Source of the DNA: UBA6183 sp034676125
GTDB taxonomy: Bacteria > Bacteroidota > Bacteroidia > UKL13-3
Direction: 5' to 3'
Length of the DNA stretch: 24,828 bases
Assembly: GCA_034676125.1 (NCBI GenBank)
Contig: JAUCCO010000039.1
Coordinates: 1 to 24,828 of the forward strand
The notes below the pieces were generated by a model. That model saw only the letters and a program-made list of their open reading frames with translations. It did no database searches and was not told the DNA's origin. A program made the translations under genes and the position numbers. Shown piece after piece: positions 1 to 7,707 of the stretch (its first letter is position 1; the number at the start of each line of letters is the position of its first letter).

Positions 1-34
1 CTACTTTTGTAGCATCAAAAAAATATAATAGGGT

Positions 35-1627
35 TTAAAAATGTTTGCGTAAACCTAAGCTTAACCCAATCATGTAAGGTTGTTGTTTTACTGCATAATT
101 AGCTCCCGAAATATCATTTAAACTATACCGCAAATAAGGCATACATGTAAGTGTAATGGCTGGGTTTATTTGATATGATACTCCTAAATAAGTTTGTGCA
201 AAAAAGCTATTGGTTAAATAAGGAAACGACTCTTTATTTTTAACTAAAAATACACCAACATTATTTGGTCCAACCAATGCCGCATCTATCGTACTAATTA
301 TTGCGTAACTAATCCCTACTTTAGCCTCTATGCCTAATCGTTTGGTGGGTGTAAAGCGGTAAGTTACCAAAATCGGAATTTCATTCCAGCTGTATTTTAT
401 TCGTGTATCTATTGCACCATTCGCTGTTACCGAGTCGGTGGTGGCAACTTTACTATTGCCTTCGGTTTGCATGGCTTGCGTTGGCGCAGTTGTGCCGTAT
501 TTCATATCCATACTAAAGCTGGTAATTTGCACGCCTGTAGAAAATAGTAATTTTTTCCATTCGTAATCAATTAAAAAACCACCACTCCAATCCACTCTTG
601 GCGATTCTATTTGGTTCCGCAAATCAACATGTTGCTGTAAGCTTGGGTTGTTGGTGCTTAATTGCATAAGGCTATAGTGTGCACCAACCATTATACTTAT
701 TGATAACTTTGAAGGGTTCTGATCACCACTATTGTCTTCTAATAATTTAACGGTAGTGTTTGTATCGGCTACATTATTAGCAAAGCTATTTAATGGCTTA
801 CCTTTAGTGGTGCTATCGGCCAAGTTGGTTTCAATAACTGTTTCAGTAATGGTTTTAGGTTGTAGCATTACGGGCTCTGTGGTTTCGGTAATTTGTGTAT
901 TGTTTGTAATGCTAGCAATAGTAGGTTGTATACTATTACCACCTTTGATATCAATATTATCAGCAGCTATATTATTTGTAGTTATTTGCTTTACCTCACC
1001 AGTGTTTAGGTTGGCTTTAACCTGGTTTAACTTTAATGGTGTTGATTTTGCGTCAACACCATTTTTGTAATTGTTTCTAGTTGTTTTTGGTGCTATGGGA
1101 TGAGCCTTTTTTTGTTGAGAGTTTTCAGGTAGGGGAGTAGTTCTTATTTTTTGTGGTTGATTTGGCTCATTGTTTTTATCGGTACTTTGGATTGGTGTGG
1201 TTTTATTGTTTTTTGGTTGAGCTATTTCGTTATTAGAGCCAGGTTCAACATTATTTTTTGTTGAGTTAATTGGCTCACTATTTTCTGTTAAACCGTTGTT
1301 GTTAATTGCATCACCCCAATTTAAAAAATAGCCAACACCAAAGCTACCTAAAAACAATAAAACAGTAAATGGAATCCACAATATTTTACGGTGGTTTTTG
1401 CCACTTGGTTCTGGTGGTAATTGTGCCTCAATTTGCTCCCAAGTTTGTGGGCTAGGCTTAAGTGAATAGTTACCAACCTTACCTTCCATTTTTTGTTCAA
1501 AATCTGGTCGGTTTACTTCTTGGTCAATACGGTCCCACAACGAGTCAGATGGTTTATAATCTGTATCGTTAAGCCGTTGTTTCAACTTCTTTTCAAATTC
1601 GTTATTTTGGTTCCCTAAAAGGCTCAT
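35..1627 (-). CDS. Envelope-spanning anti-sigma-like protein with C-terminal outer-membrane beta-barrel
   Basis: 530 residues in three parts. Residues 1-80 are charged and soluble, with two similar segments (F11-V38 and F43-L70) sharing F-E-x-K, K-P-S and W-(D/E)-x-I. Residues 82-102 form one hydrophobic helix. Residues 103-306 are rich in Asn, Thr, Pro and Lys and look disordered. From about 308 to the terminal Phe530, alternating hydrophobic strands resemble a small porin-type barrel. There is no N-terminal signal peptide. The gene overlaps the end of the ECF sigma gene by 26 bases, so the two are co-transcribed. Inference: the N-terminus binds the sigma factor in the cytoplasm, the helix crosses the inner membrane, the linker crosses the periplasm and the barrel sits in the outer membrane. 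This matches my recollection of the dual membrane-spanning anti-sigma (Dma) proteins of Bacteroides. The architecture is clear; the regulatory role is inferred. Confidence 0.8.
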   Translation of the reverse strand: MSLLGNQNNEFEKKLKQRLNDTDYKPSDSLWDRIDQEVNRPDFEQKMEGKVGNYSLKPSPQTWEQIEAQLPPEPSGKNHRKILWIPFTVLLFLGSFGVGYFLNWGDAINNNGLTENSEPINSTKNNVEPGSNNEIAQPKNNKTTPIQSTDKNNEPNQPQKIRTTPLPENSQQKKAHPIAPKTTRNNYKNGVDAKSTPLKLNQVKANLNTGEVKQITTNNIAADNIDIKGGNSIQPTIASITNNTQITETTEPVMLQPKTITETVIETNLADSTTKGKPLNSFANNVADTNTTVKLLEDNSGDQNPSKLSISIMVGAHYSLMQLSTNNPSLQQHVDLRNQIESPRVDWSGGFLIDYEWKKLLFSTGVQITSFSMDMKYGTTAPTQAMQTEGNSKVATTDSVTANGAIDTRIKYSWNEIPILVTYRFTPTKRLGIEAKVGISYAIISTIDAALVGPNNVGVFLVKNKESFPYLTNSFFAQTYLGVSYQINPAITLTCMPYLRYSLNDISGANYAVKQQPYMIGLSLGLRKHF

Positions 1628-2165
1628 TTAAAATATGGTAATGTTTTGCTAATAGTTGTTGCATGGCTAAACGGGCGCGCGAGTATTGCGATTTTGATGT
1701 ACCAATTGCAATACCGGTCATTTCGCTTATTTCTTTATGTGTATATCCTTCTATGGCATAAAGGTTAAATACCAATCGGTATCCTTCAGGTAGTTGTTGT
1801 ACCAGGGTGATAATTTCTTTGGTTGATATTTTTGAAACAATATCATCCTCAAAAGGAGCATCATAAAACTCCATATCCAAGGTTTCTTTAAACTGTCGGC
1901 ATCTTTGTTTAAAACAATTAATTGCGGTAAACACCATTATACGCCTAATCCAACCTTCAAAACTACCTTCATGTTTAAAGCGAGCAATGTTTTGAAACAC
2001 CTTTATAAATCCTTCTTGTAGCATGTCTTCTGCTTCAGCACGGTCTTTTGCATAACGCATACACACGCCAAGCATTTTTGATGCAAACCTATCATAGAGC
2101 ATTTTCTGGAAGCTACGCTTTCCATCAATACATCCTTCTATCATATGTTGCTCTTGGCTTAACAT
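1602..2165 (-). CDS. ECF-type RNA polymerase sigma factor (sigma-70 family)
   Basis: 187 residues, normal for an ECF sigma factor. Region 2 spans about residues 24-90 and includes the acidic AEDMLQEGFIKVF stretch followed by GSFEGWIRRIMVFTAIN, which should contact the -10 element. Region 4 spans about 120-175 and carries a helix-turn-helix (YTHKEISEMTGIAIGTSKSQ, then SRAR) for -35 recognition. There is no region 1.1 or 3. Its last codons overlap the start of the downstream anti-sigma/barrel gene, the usual arrangement for a sigma factor held by a partner membrane protein. A TATATTTG box lies 30 bases upstream of the start. Target genes are not evident from the window. Family assignment is secure. 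Confidence 0.95.
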   Translation of the reverse strand: MLSQEQHMIEGCIDGKRSFQKMLYDRFASKMLGVCMRYAKDRAEAEDMLQEGFIKVFQNIARFKHEGSFEGWIRRIMVFTAINCFKQRCRQFKETLDMEFYDAPFEDDIVSKISTKEIITLVQQLPEGYRLVFNLYAIEGYTHKEISEMTGIAIGTSKSQYSRARLAMQQLLAKHYHILNEPFREPK

Positions 2166-2194
2166 GGTGGGTTTTTCCTATTAGTCAACTTTAA

Positions 2195-2202
2195 CAAATA
2201 TA
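2195..2202 (-). promoter_or_regulatory. Possible -7 box of the ECF sigma gene
   Basis: On the minus strand this reads TATATTTG, an exact match to the Bacteroidota TAnnTTTG -7 element, and it would give a leader of about 23 bases. No TTTG is found 19 bases further upstream, so the -33 half is missing or recognised by another sigma factor. Confidence 0.35.
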
Positions 2203-2343
2203 TAGTTGCATGACATATTTTTACCTCATGCCTGACAATTTTAGTTTGCCTACCTCAATATTGGCAGCATTTTGCTATTGGCATAAAAGTGGATAGTTGC
2301 AAGTATCGTTTTATTCTAAACAACAAAATACATAAAAAACTAT

Positions 2344-2619
2344 ATGTCAGTAAGTCTTAAACCATTAGCAGATAGAGTTCTAGTTGAACCAGCTGCAGCA
2401 GAAGAGAAAACAATTGGCGGTATTATCATTCCTGATACGGCTAAAGAAAAACCACAAAAAGGTATTGTAGTAGCTGTAGGAAGTGGCAAAAAAGATGAGC
2501 CAATGACCGTTAAAGCTGGCGACAGCGTGTTATACGGTAAATATGCCGGTACCGAAATTACCGTTGAAGGTAAAGATTATTTAATTATGCGCGAAGCAGA
2601 TATTTTCGCAATAGTTTAA
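2344..2619 (+). CDS. groES: Co-chaperonin GroES
   Basis: 91 residues, close to the usual 95-97 for GroES. The protein opens with LKPLADRVLVEP, the conserved first strands. The mobile loop with KTIGGIIIPDTAKEKP follows at about residues 22-37; it contains the hydrophobic Ile-Ile-Ile that docks on GroEL. The core G-(D/K)-x-VLYGKYAGTEI and the terminal READIFAIV are typical. It forms the heptameric lid of the cytoplasmic GroEL folding chamber. groEL follows 113 bases downstream on the same strand, the classical order. No CIRCE-type inverted repeat was found upstream, so HrcA control is not supported here. Confidence 0.98.
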   Translation: MSVSLKPLADRVLVEPAAAEEKTIGGIIIPDTAKEKPQKGIVVAVGSGKKDEPMTVKAGDSVLYGKYAGTEITVEGKDYLIMREADIFAIV

Positions 2620-2732
2620 TCAATTCAAAAAAAATTAAGGGTTTAATAATTGTTAGGTGTAGTTTTTTTATTCTACTAAACAGTATTTTAATCAACCCAA
2701 AACAAACAAATTAAATTAACTAAAAAATTAAA

Positions 2733-4367
2733 ATGGCTAAGAAAATTTTATATAACGTAGAAGCCCGTGATGGTTTAAAACGTGGTGTTGATGCATTAGC
2801 AAATGCAGTAAAAGTTACTTTAGGTCCTAAAGGACGTAATGTGGTTATCGATAAAAAATTTGGTTCACCTACTGTTACTAAAGATGGTGTTTCGGTGGCT
2901 AAAGAAATTGAATTAAAAGACCCAATTGAAAACATGGGTGCACAAATGGTTAAAGAAGTAGCAAGCAAAACCGCTGATATAGCTGGTGATGGAACTACAA
3001 CGGCAACTGTTTTGGCCCAAGCAATTGTTGCTGCTGGTTTAAAAAATGTTGCCGCTGGTGCTAATCCAATGGATTTAAAGCGTGGTATTGATAAAGCTGT
3101 TGAAGCAATTGTAGCAAACCTTAAAGTACAAAGCCAAGTAGTTGGTGATGATAACAACAAGATTCAACAAATTGCATCTATTTCGGCTAATAACGATGAA
3201 GTTATTGGTACTTTAATAGCTGATGCAATGGCCAAAGTTGGTAAAGAGGGTGTAATTACTGTAGAAGAAGCTAAAGGTACCGAAACAGAGGTAAAAACTG
3301 TTGAAGGCATGCAGTTTGACCGTGGTTACTTATCACCATATTTTGTTACTAATGCGGAGAAAATGGAAGTAGATCTAGAATCTCCTTACATTTTAATTAC
3401 TGATAAAAAAGTAAGTAACATGAAAGAAATTTTACCAGTATTAGAAGCAGTAGTGCAAACTGGTAAACCATTATTAATTATTGCTGAAGATGTAGAAGGC
3501 GAAGCTTTAGCAACTTTAGTAGTTAATAAATTACGTGGTTCGTTAAAAATTGCTGCTGTTAAAGCTCCTGGTTTTGGCGATAGAAGAAAAGCAATGCTTG
3601 AAGATATTGCAATACTTACAGGTGGTACAGTAATTAGCGAAGAGCGCGGTTTTAAATTAGATGCTGCTGATATTACGATGTTAGGCAGGGCTGAGAAAAT
3701 TACGATTGACAAAGACAACACTACCATTATAAATGGTGCTGGTGCTAAAGCTGATATTACTGGCCGCGTAAACCAAATTAAATCGCAAATAGAATCTACA
3801 ACTAGCGATTACGACAAAGAAAAATTACAAGAGCGTTTAGCTAAATTGGCTGGTGGTGTTGCAGTGTTATACATTGGTGCTGCTACCGAGGTTGAAATGA
3901 AAGAAAAGAAAGACCGTGTTGACGATGCATTAAATGCTACCCGTGCTGCTATAGAAGAAGGTGTAGTTGCTGGTGGAGGTGTTGCATACATTCGTGCAAT
4001 TGAGGCTTTAGAAAACATTAAAGGCTTAAACGAAGATGAGATTACAGGTATTGCAATTATTAAGCGTGCAGTTGAAGAGCCGTTGCGTCAAATAGTTGCT
4101 AATGCAGGTGGCGAAGGCAGTGTAGTAGTTAATAAAGTGCGCGAAGGTAAAGGCGATTTTGGTTACAATGCACGTACCGATAAGTACGAAAACTTAATTG
4201 GTGCAGGTGTAATTGATCCAACTAAAGTTAGCCGTGTAGCATTACAAAATGCAGCAAGTGCTGCCGCTATGATTTTAACTACCGAGTGTGCCTTAGTAGA
4301 AGAAAAAGAAGACAAAGGTCCATCAATGCCAGGCGGAATGCCAGGTGGAATGGACGGCATGTACTAG
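2733..4367 (+). CDS. groEL: Chaperonin GroEL (60 kDa)
   Basis: 544 residues, full length. The N-terminal MAKKILYNVEARDGLKRGVD, the ATP-site loop GDGTTTATV at about 85-93, the apical-domain PYFVTNAEKMEVDLE and the C-terminal GGMPGGMDGMY tail are all present. GroEL assembles as a double ring of seven subunits and folds cytosolic proteins with ATP and GroES. It lies downstream of groES with a 113-base gap. A strong hairpin terminator follows the stop codon by about 25 bases. Nothing is degenerate. The long open frames on the opposite strand are side effects of biased codon use, not genes. Confidence 0.99.
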   Translation: MAKKILYNVEARDGLKRGVDALANAVKVTLGPKGRNVVIDKKFGSPTVTKDGVSVAKEIELKDPIENMGAQMVKEVASKTADIAGDGTTTATVLAQAIVAAGLKNVAAGANPMDLKRGIDKAVEAIVANLKVQSQVVGDDNNKIQQIASISANNDEVIGTLIADAMAKVGKEGVITVEEAKGTETEVKTVEGMQFDRGYLSPYFVTNAEKMEVDLESPYILITDKKVSNMKEILPVLEAVVQTGKPLLIIAEDVEGEALATLVVNKLRGSLKIAAVKAPGFGDRRKAMLEDIAILTGGTVISEERGFKLDAADITMLGRAEKITIDKDNTTIINGAGAKADITGRVNQIKSQIESTTSDYDKEKLQERLAKLAGGVAVLYIGAATEVEMKEKKDRVDDALNATRAAIEEGVVAGGGVAYIRAIEALENIKGLNEDEITGIAIIKRAVEEPLRQIVANAGGEGSVVVNKVREGKGDFGYNARTDKYENLIGAGVIDPTKVSRVALQNAASAAAMILTTECALVEEKEDKGPSMPGGMPGGMDGMY

Positions 4368-4390
4368 ACTATACCAATAGTTTATAATTT

Positions 4391-4428
4391 AAAAAACCCG
4401 AATCGCAGTAATGTGATTCGGGTTTTTT
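4391..4428 (+). terminator. Bidirectional intrinsic terminator between groEL and the FKBP lipoprotein gene
   Basis: AAAAAACCCGAATC at 4391-4404 pairs perfectly with 4415-4428, and the stem extends inward by a G-T and a C-G pair. The outer A and T runs give a U tract in either direction, so it can end both groEL (plus) and the convergent FKBP gene (minus, stop at 4463). Confidence 0.92.
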
Positions 4429-4462
4429 ATTGATTATTTTGGACGTGTTTTGATTTATTACC

Positions 4463-4918
4463 CTACCTCACATTCATCAACTCCACATCAAAAATTAAGG
4501 TAGCATGTGGTGGTATATCTGTGCCACCACCATGTGCGCCATAACCTAAATCTGATGGAATAATTAAGCGAAGTTTATCTCCAATGTGCATTAGTTCTAT
4601 ACCTTCATCCCAGCCCTTAATTACACTGCCAGTGCCCAATTGAAAACTAATTGGGTTTAATCTTTCGAGCGATGAATCAAATACTTTTCCATTCTCTAAA
4701 AAGCCGGTATAATGTACATCTACAATATTTCCCTTTTCGGCTTTTACGGTGCTAGTACCTTTTTCTACTACCAAGTATTTTAAGCCTGTTGCAGTAGTAA
4801 TGGTATCGGTTGTGGTAATATCCCAAGGTTTGCTTTCTATTGCTTTTGTTTGTGAGCAACTGCTAAAAGTAACCATAGCAATAATTATAGAAGTAAGTGT
4901 AATTAGCGTGTTTTTCAT
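4463..4918 (-). CDS. FKBP-type peptidyl-prolyl isomerase, lipoprotein, single domain
   Basis: 151 residues. A lipoprotein signal ends in FSSC with Cys21 as the acylation site. A short linker (KPWDITTTDT) and one FKBP domain (about residues 40-151) follow. Ligand-site residues are present: Tyr in VHYTG, Phe-Asp in VFDSS, VIKGWDEG, LGYG and IPPHATLIF. It should catalyse cis-trans isomerisation of X-Pro bonds at the periplasmic face of a membrane. The linker and domain closely match the second domain of the adjacent 292-residue FKBP, so the two genes are paralogs. A strong terminator lies upstream at 4954-4988, so this gene probably has its own promoter, which I could not identify. The natural substrate is unknown. 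Confidence 0.93.
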   Translation of the reverse strand: MKNTLITLTSIIIAMVTFSSCSQTKAIESKPWDITTTDTITTATGLKYLVVEKGTSTVKAEKGNIVDVHYTGFLENGKVFDSSLERLNPISFQLGTGSVIKGWDEGIELMHIGDKLRLIIPSDLGYGAHGGGTDIPPHATLIFDVELMNVR

Positions 4919-4953
4919 GCAGCGAATATACTTATTAGGCGTTAGATTAATTA

Positions 4954-4988
4954 CACAAAAAAACGGCTGTTACATCACGCAACAGCCG
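4954..4988 (-). terminator. Intrinsic terminator of the two-domain FKBP gene
   Basis: On the minus strand CGGCTGTT (4988-4981) pairs with AACAGCCG (4971-4964) across a nine-base loop and is followed by seven T. It lies 24 bases beyond the stop of the 292-residue FKBP gene and separates it from the next FKBP gene. Confidence 0.9.
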
Positions 4989-5012
4989 CTTAAATTTTTA
5001 TTAAACTAAATT

Positions 5013-5891
5013 TTATTTAACGTTTATTAACTCCACATCAAACACTAAAGTTGCGTTTGGCGGAATTTGTCCACCTGCACCATTTGGTCCATATCCTAAA
5101 GATGAAGGAATAATTAAACGTAATTTATCGCCAACTTGCATTAATGCTAAACCTTCGTCCCAGCCTTTAATTACACGTCCTTGTCCTAATTCAAAACTAA
5201 ATGGTTGTCCTCTTTCAACAGAAGAATCGAATACTTTTCCGTTTAATAAAAAACCAGTGTAATGCACATCAACCGTTTGGCCAGATTGAGGTATTACAGC
5301 ATCGGTATTTTTTGTTTTTTCAACCACAATATATTGTAAGCCACTTGCAGTTGTAACGGTATCTGTACTTTTTATATCCCAAGGTTTAATAGGCTCTTTT
5401 ACATCAAGTAATTCTACTTCAAACAATAAGGTAGCATTTGGTGGAATAACACCTCCAGCACCATTTGCACCATAAGCAATTGCAGGTGGAATGGTAAAAA
5501 GTGCTTTATCGCCCACTTGTAATAAGGCAATACCTTCGTCCCAGCCTTTAATAACTTGGCCTTGGCCTAAGGTAAAAGATATGGGTTGATTTCTATCGTG
5601 GCTACTGTCAAACTTTTTTCCATCGGTTAAAGTACCCGTGTAATGAACCGTAACTTTTGATCCTGCTGCCGCTTTTGTTCCTGTTCCTTTTTGGGTAATT
5701 TTATATTTTAGCCCAGATGCGGTTGTATATTCTTTATTCAATTCCATTTTTTTGGGTTGATGGGTGGTTGTACTTTGTTTTGGTTTAGTAGCTGTTGTCT
5801 TTGGTTTTGTTGCAGGTTTTGGTTTAGCTTGTTGCGCAAATACACCGCCTGATAATGCAGCTAATAATAATGTTCCAATAATTTTTTTCAT
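5013..5891 (-). CDS. Secreted two-domain FKBP-type peptidyl-prolyl isomerase
   Basis: 292 residues. A type I signal peptide ends at about Ala19 (GGVFA-Q). A Lys/Pro/Thr-rich linker runs from 21 to 50. Two complete FKBP domains follow at about 55-165 and 177-292. Each has VHYTG, (K/V)FDSS, VIKGWDEG, a YG turn and IPPNATL(L/V)F, so both look catalytically competent. The domains are joined by EPIKPWDIKSTDT. The product should be periplasmic or outer-membrane associated. It has its own promoter (5926-5956) and terminator (4954-4988), so it is probably monocistronic despite lying after two other FKBP genes on the same strand. The basic Pro-rich linker may contact the cell wall; that is a guess. 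Confidence 0.95.
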   Translation of the reverse strand: MKKIIGTLLLAALSGGVFAQQAKPKPATKPKTTATKPKQSTTTHQPKKMELNKEYTTASGLKYKITQKGTGTKAAAGSKVTVHYTGTLTDGKKFDSSHDRNQPISFTLGQGQVIKGWDEGIALLQVGDKALFTIPPAIAYGANGAGGVIPPNATLLFEVELLDVKEPIKPWDIKSTDTVTTASGLQYIVVEKTKNTDAVIPQSGQTVDVHYTGFLLNGKVFDSSVERGQPFSFELGQGRVIKGWDEGLALMQVGDKLRLIIPSSLGYGPNGAGGQIPPNATLVFDVELINVK

Positions 5892-5925
5892 GTTAAAATG
5901 ATGTTATTATTTTTGATTGAATAAA

Positions 5926-5956
5926 CAAATATATAGGTTATAAATTAGTGTTCAAA
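5926..5956 (-). promoter_or_regulatory. Consensus Bacteroidota promoter of the two-domain FKBP gene
   Basis: On the minus strand TTTG (5956-5953), a 19-base spacer and TATATTTG (5933-5926) match the TTTG-N19-TAnnTTTG housekeeping promoter exactly. The predicted start lies near 5919, giving a leader of just under 30 bases. GTTC and GAAC flank the -33 region as a short inverted repeat. Confidence 0.75.
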
Positions 5957-5992
5957 AAACGAACAATTTTTTAATGTTGGTGTGATGTTTAA

Positions 5993-6832
5993 TTACTCCA
6001 CACTTATTAATTCTATATCAAAAACTATTGATGTATATGGATCAATAGTATTGGCACCACTGCTGCCATAAGCCAAACTTGGCGGAATAATAAATTTGTA
6101 ACGTGCACCTTCACGCATCAGTAAAACACCTTCATTCCAACCTCTTATTACTTCTTTGCTTCCTAACGTAAAAGTATATCCTTGCATATTGCTTTCAAAT
6201 ACTTTACCACTCATAAAATAACCACGATACTTTACGGTAACCTTACTGCCATTGGTAGCTTGCTTGCCTGTGCCAGGAGCAGTTACCACATAATGTAAGC
6301 CAGTATTTGTTTTTTTTATCCGTTGGTACATCGATACATATTCTGCAAATCGGATAGAATCTTTACGTGCTTCTACTTGCCCTTTTTGTTGCTCTTTTTC
6401 TATAAATTCAGCTTCATTCATAATGTCGTGAACCTTAATGAAAAAACTTAAACTATCTGTTGGTTTAAGGTAAGGTGGCAAATAGGTATTGATGGTCTGT
6501 TTGTAAAACGAGTCGGCCATAATTACAATAGTAACACGGTCGCCTTTTTTCATTTGTTTAAAAATACCATTAAAACTTGGGTGCGATGCAGGAACAGTAA
6601 CGGGTTGGTTTTGGGTAAAAGTTTCGGCTAAAACAGAGTCGTTTGAGGCGATTGCCATTCGGTAATCAATATCTAATAAGTCGATATCAACTGTTTTACG
6701 CTTGTTTAACGAATCGTTAACTGGTAATATTTGGTAAAACAAAACACCTGCCTTAGTAATTGCAGGAGTGTATTGGGCCTTAACATTAGCCAAACCACAC
6801 AAGCTTAATAATACTAAAAACAGGTGTTTCAT
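5993..6832 (-). CDS. Secreted FKBP-type peptidyl-prolyl isomerase with degenerate N-terminal FKBP-like domain
   Basis: 279 residues. A signal peptide ends at about Ala19 (NVKA-Q). Residues 25-136 resemble an FKBP domain in strand order (DSVLAETFTQNQPV, KKGDRVTIVIMADSFY, LSFFIKVHDI), but the GW-D/N-EG and YG active-site motifs are gone. A charged helix (about 138-168) leads to a C-terminal FKBP domain (173-279) with VKYRG, VIRGWNEG, LAYG and IVFDIEL. There the usual Phe-Asp is Phe-Glu (VFESN) and IPP is IDP, so activity may be altered. It follows a paralog of the same layout by 23 bases, probably in one operon. It may act as a periplasmic chaperone-isomerase. The C-terminal family call is secure; the N-terminal domain call is by pattern. 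Confidence 0.9.
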   Translation of the reverse strand: MKHLFLVLLSLCGLANVKAQYTPAITKAGVLFYQILPVNDSLNKRKTVDIDLLDIDYRMAIASNDSVLAETFTQNQPVTVPASHPSFNGIFKQMKKGDRVTIVIMADSFYKQTINTYLPPYLKPTDSLSFFIKVHDIMNEAEFIEKEQQKGQVEARKDSIRFAEYVSMYQRIKKTNTGLHYVVTAPGTGKQATNGSKVTVKYRGYFMSGKVFESNMQGYTFTLGSKEVIRGWNEGVLLMREGARYKFIIPPSLAYGSSGANTIDPYTSIVFDIELISVE

Positions 6833-6855
6833 ATGTAAATTTTTAACGTGTAAAA

Positions 6856-7692
6856 TTAGTTAACTTTAACCAATTCCATTTCAAACACTAAGCTGCTAAA
6901 TGGTGGAATTGGTCCGTTGCCTCTGTTGCCATAAGCAATTGTCCAAGGAATAACTGCTTTAAATTTATCGCCTTCTTTCATTAGTTGTAACATCTCGTCC
7001 CAGCCTGGTATTACTTGTCCTAAACCAACAGGGAAAGTTATTCCTTCGGTTAAGTTTTCATCAAATACTTGTCCGTTTAATAAACTGCCTTTGTACAATA
7101 CTTTTACTGTATCCCCCTTTTTTGCAGCTTTTCCTTTACCAACTTTTTCAATTACGTATTGTAATCCGCTTTCAGTTTTTTTAACATTCGGTAAAGTCGA
7201 TATCATTTGATTAAACGCAATCGAATCTGCCGCTTGCAATTTAGCCATATCTTCTCTTTCTTTATTCATAATTTCTTGTTGGTTCATAATATCAACCACC
7301 TTAACAATAAACTTAATGTTATCGCCTGCGGTAATCCATTCTGGACGACTTTGACCAAAACTATTCATAAAAAATGTGTCTGCATTAATTACTAATTCGG
7401 CACTATCACCAACACTTAATAATTCAAATATTTTGCGGAAATTAGGTTCAACCACAGGAATGTAAACAGGGCTATTTTTAGTAAACGTTTCTACCAATGT
7501 AGAGTCGCTAGATTCAACAGCTAATTTGTAGTTCATAAATAACACAGCATTGGTGTCGCCATCTACAGCTTTTCCATCTTTGTTATCAGTAATAATGCGG
7601 TATTTTAAACCGCTTTCGGTTGTTTTGTACTCGTTGCAAGCAACGGTAAATAAAGCCGCCATAGCAGCTATTAGGTATATTGACTTTTTCAT
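6856..7692 (-). CDS. FKBP-type peptidyl-prolyl isomerase lipoprotein, GldI-like layout
   Basis: 278 residues. The lipoprotein signal ends in FTVAC with Cys19 acylated. Residues 24-136 form a degenerate FKBP-like domain (DSTLVETFTKNSPV, LSVGDSAELVINADTFF, IKFIVKVVDI) lacking the catalytic motifs. A charged helix spans 137-165. A canonical FKBP domain covers 172-278 with VLYKG, VFDEN, VIPGWDE, IAYG and IPPFSSLVF. It lies 15 bases after the nrnA-like gene and 23 bases before its 279-residue paralog, so the three are likely co-transcribed. GldI, a gliding-associated FKBP lipoprotein, has a comparable size and, from memory, a similar neighbourhood next to a DHH phosphoesterase in flavobacteria. 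I cannot separate GldI from a general periplasmic isomerase here. Confidence 0.9.
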   Translation of the reverse strand: MKKSIYLIAAMAALFTVACNEYKTTESGLKYRIITDNKDGKAVDGDTNAVLFMNYKLAVESSDSTLVETFTKNSPVYIPVVEPNFRKIFELLSVGDSAELVINADTFFMNSFGQSRPEWITAGDNIKFIVKVVDIMNQQEIMNKEREDMAKLQAADSIAFNQMISTLPNVKKTESGLQYVIEKVGKGKAAKKGDTVKVLYKGSLLNGQVFDENLTEGITFPVGLGQVIPGWDEMLQLMKEGDKFKAVIPWTIAYGNRGNGPIPPFSSLVFEMELVKVN

Positions 7693-7707
7693 CTTTTTTC
7701 TTTCTAA

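Noticed and set aside
2225..2343. Possible promoter or CIRCE operator upstream of groES
   Set aside because: No inverted repeat of the CIRCE type, and the TTTG / TAnnTTTG candidates have mismatched boxes or wrong spacing.
2640..2685. Weak GTAG/CTAC hairpin with a T run between groES and groEL
   Set aside because: The four-base stem is too short to call a terminator; it might cause slight attenuation but cannot be supported.
2720..4360. Several long minus-strand open frames opposite groEL
   Set aside because: They are antisense shadows of a highly biased gene, giving Ser/Ala/Thr-rich sequences with no start context or family resemblance.
4371..4387. TATACCAATAGTTTAT-like word recurring near 4371, 17711, 21574 and 21668
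   Set aside because: One occurrence is coding DNA of the protease signal peptide and another is the relic coding for LLVYAE. The similarity is expected by chance in AT-rich sequence.
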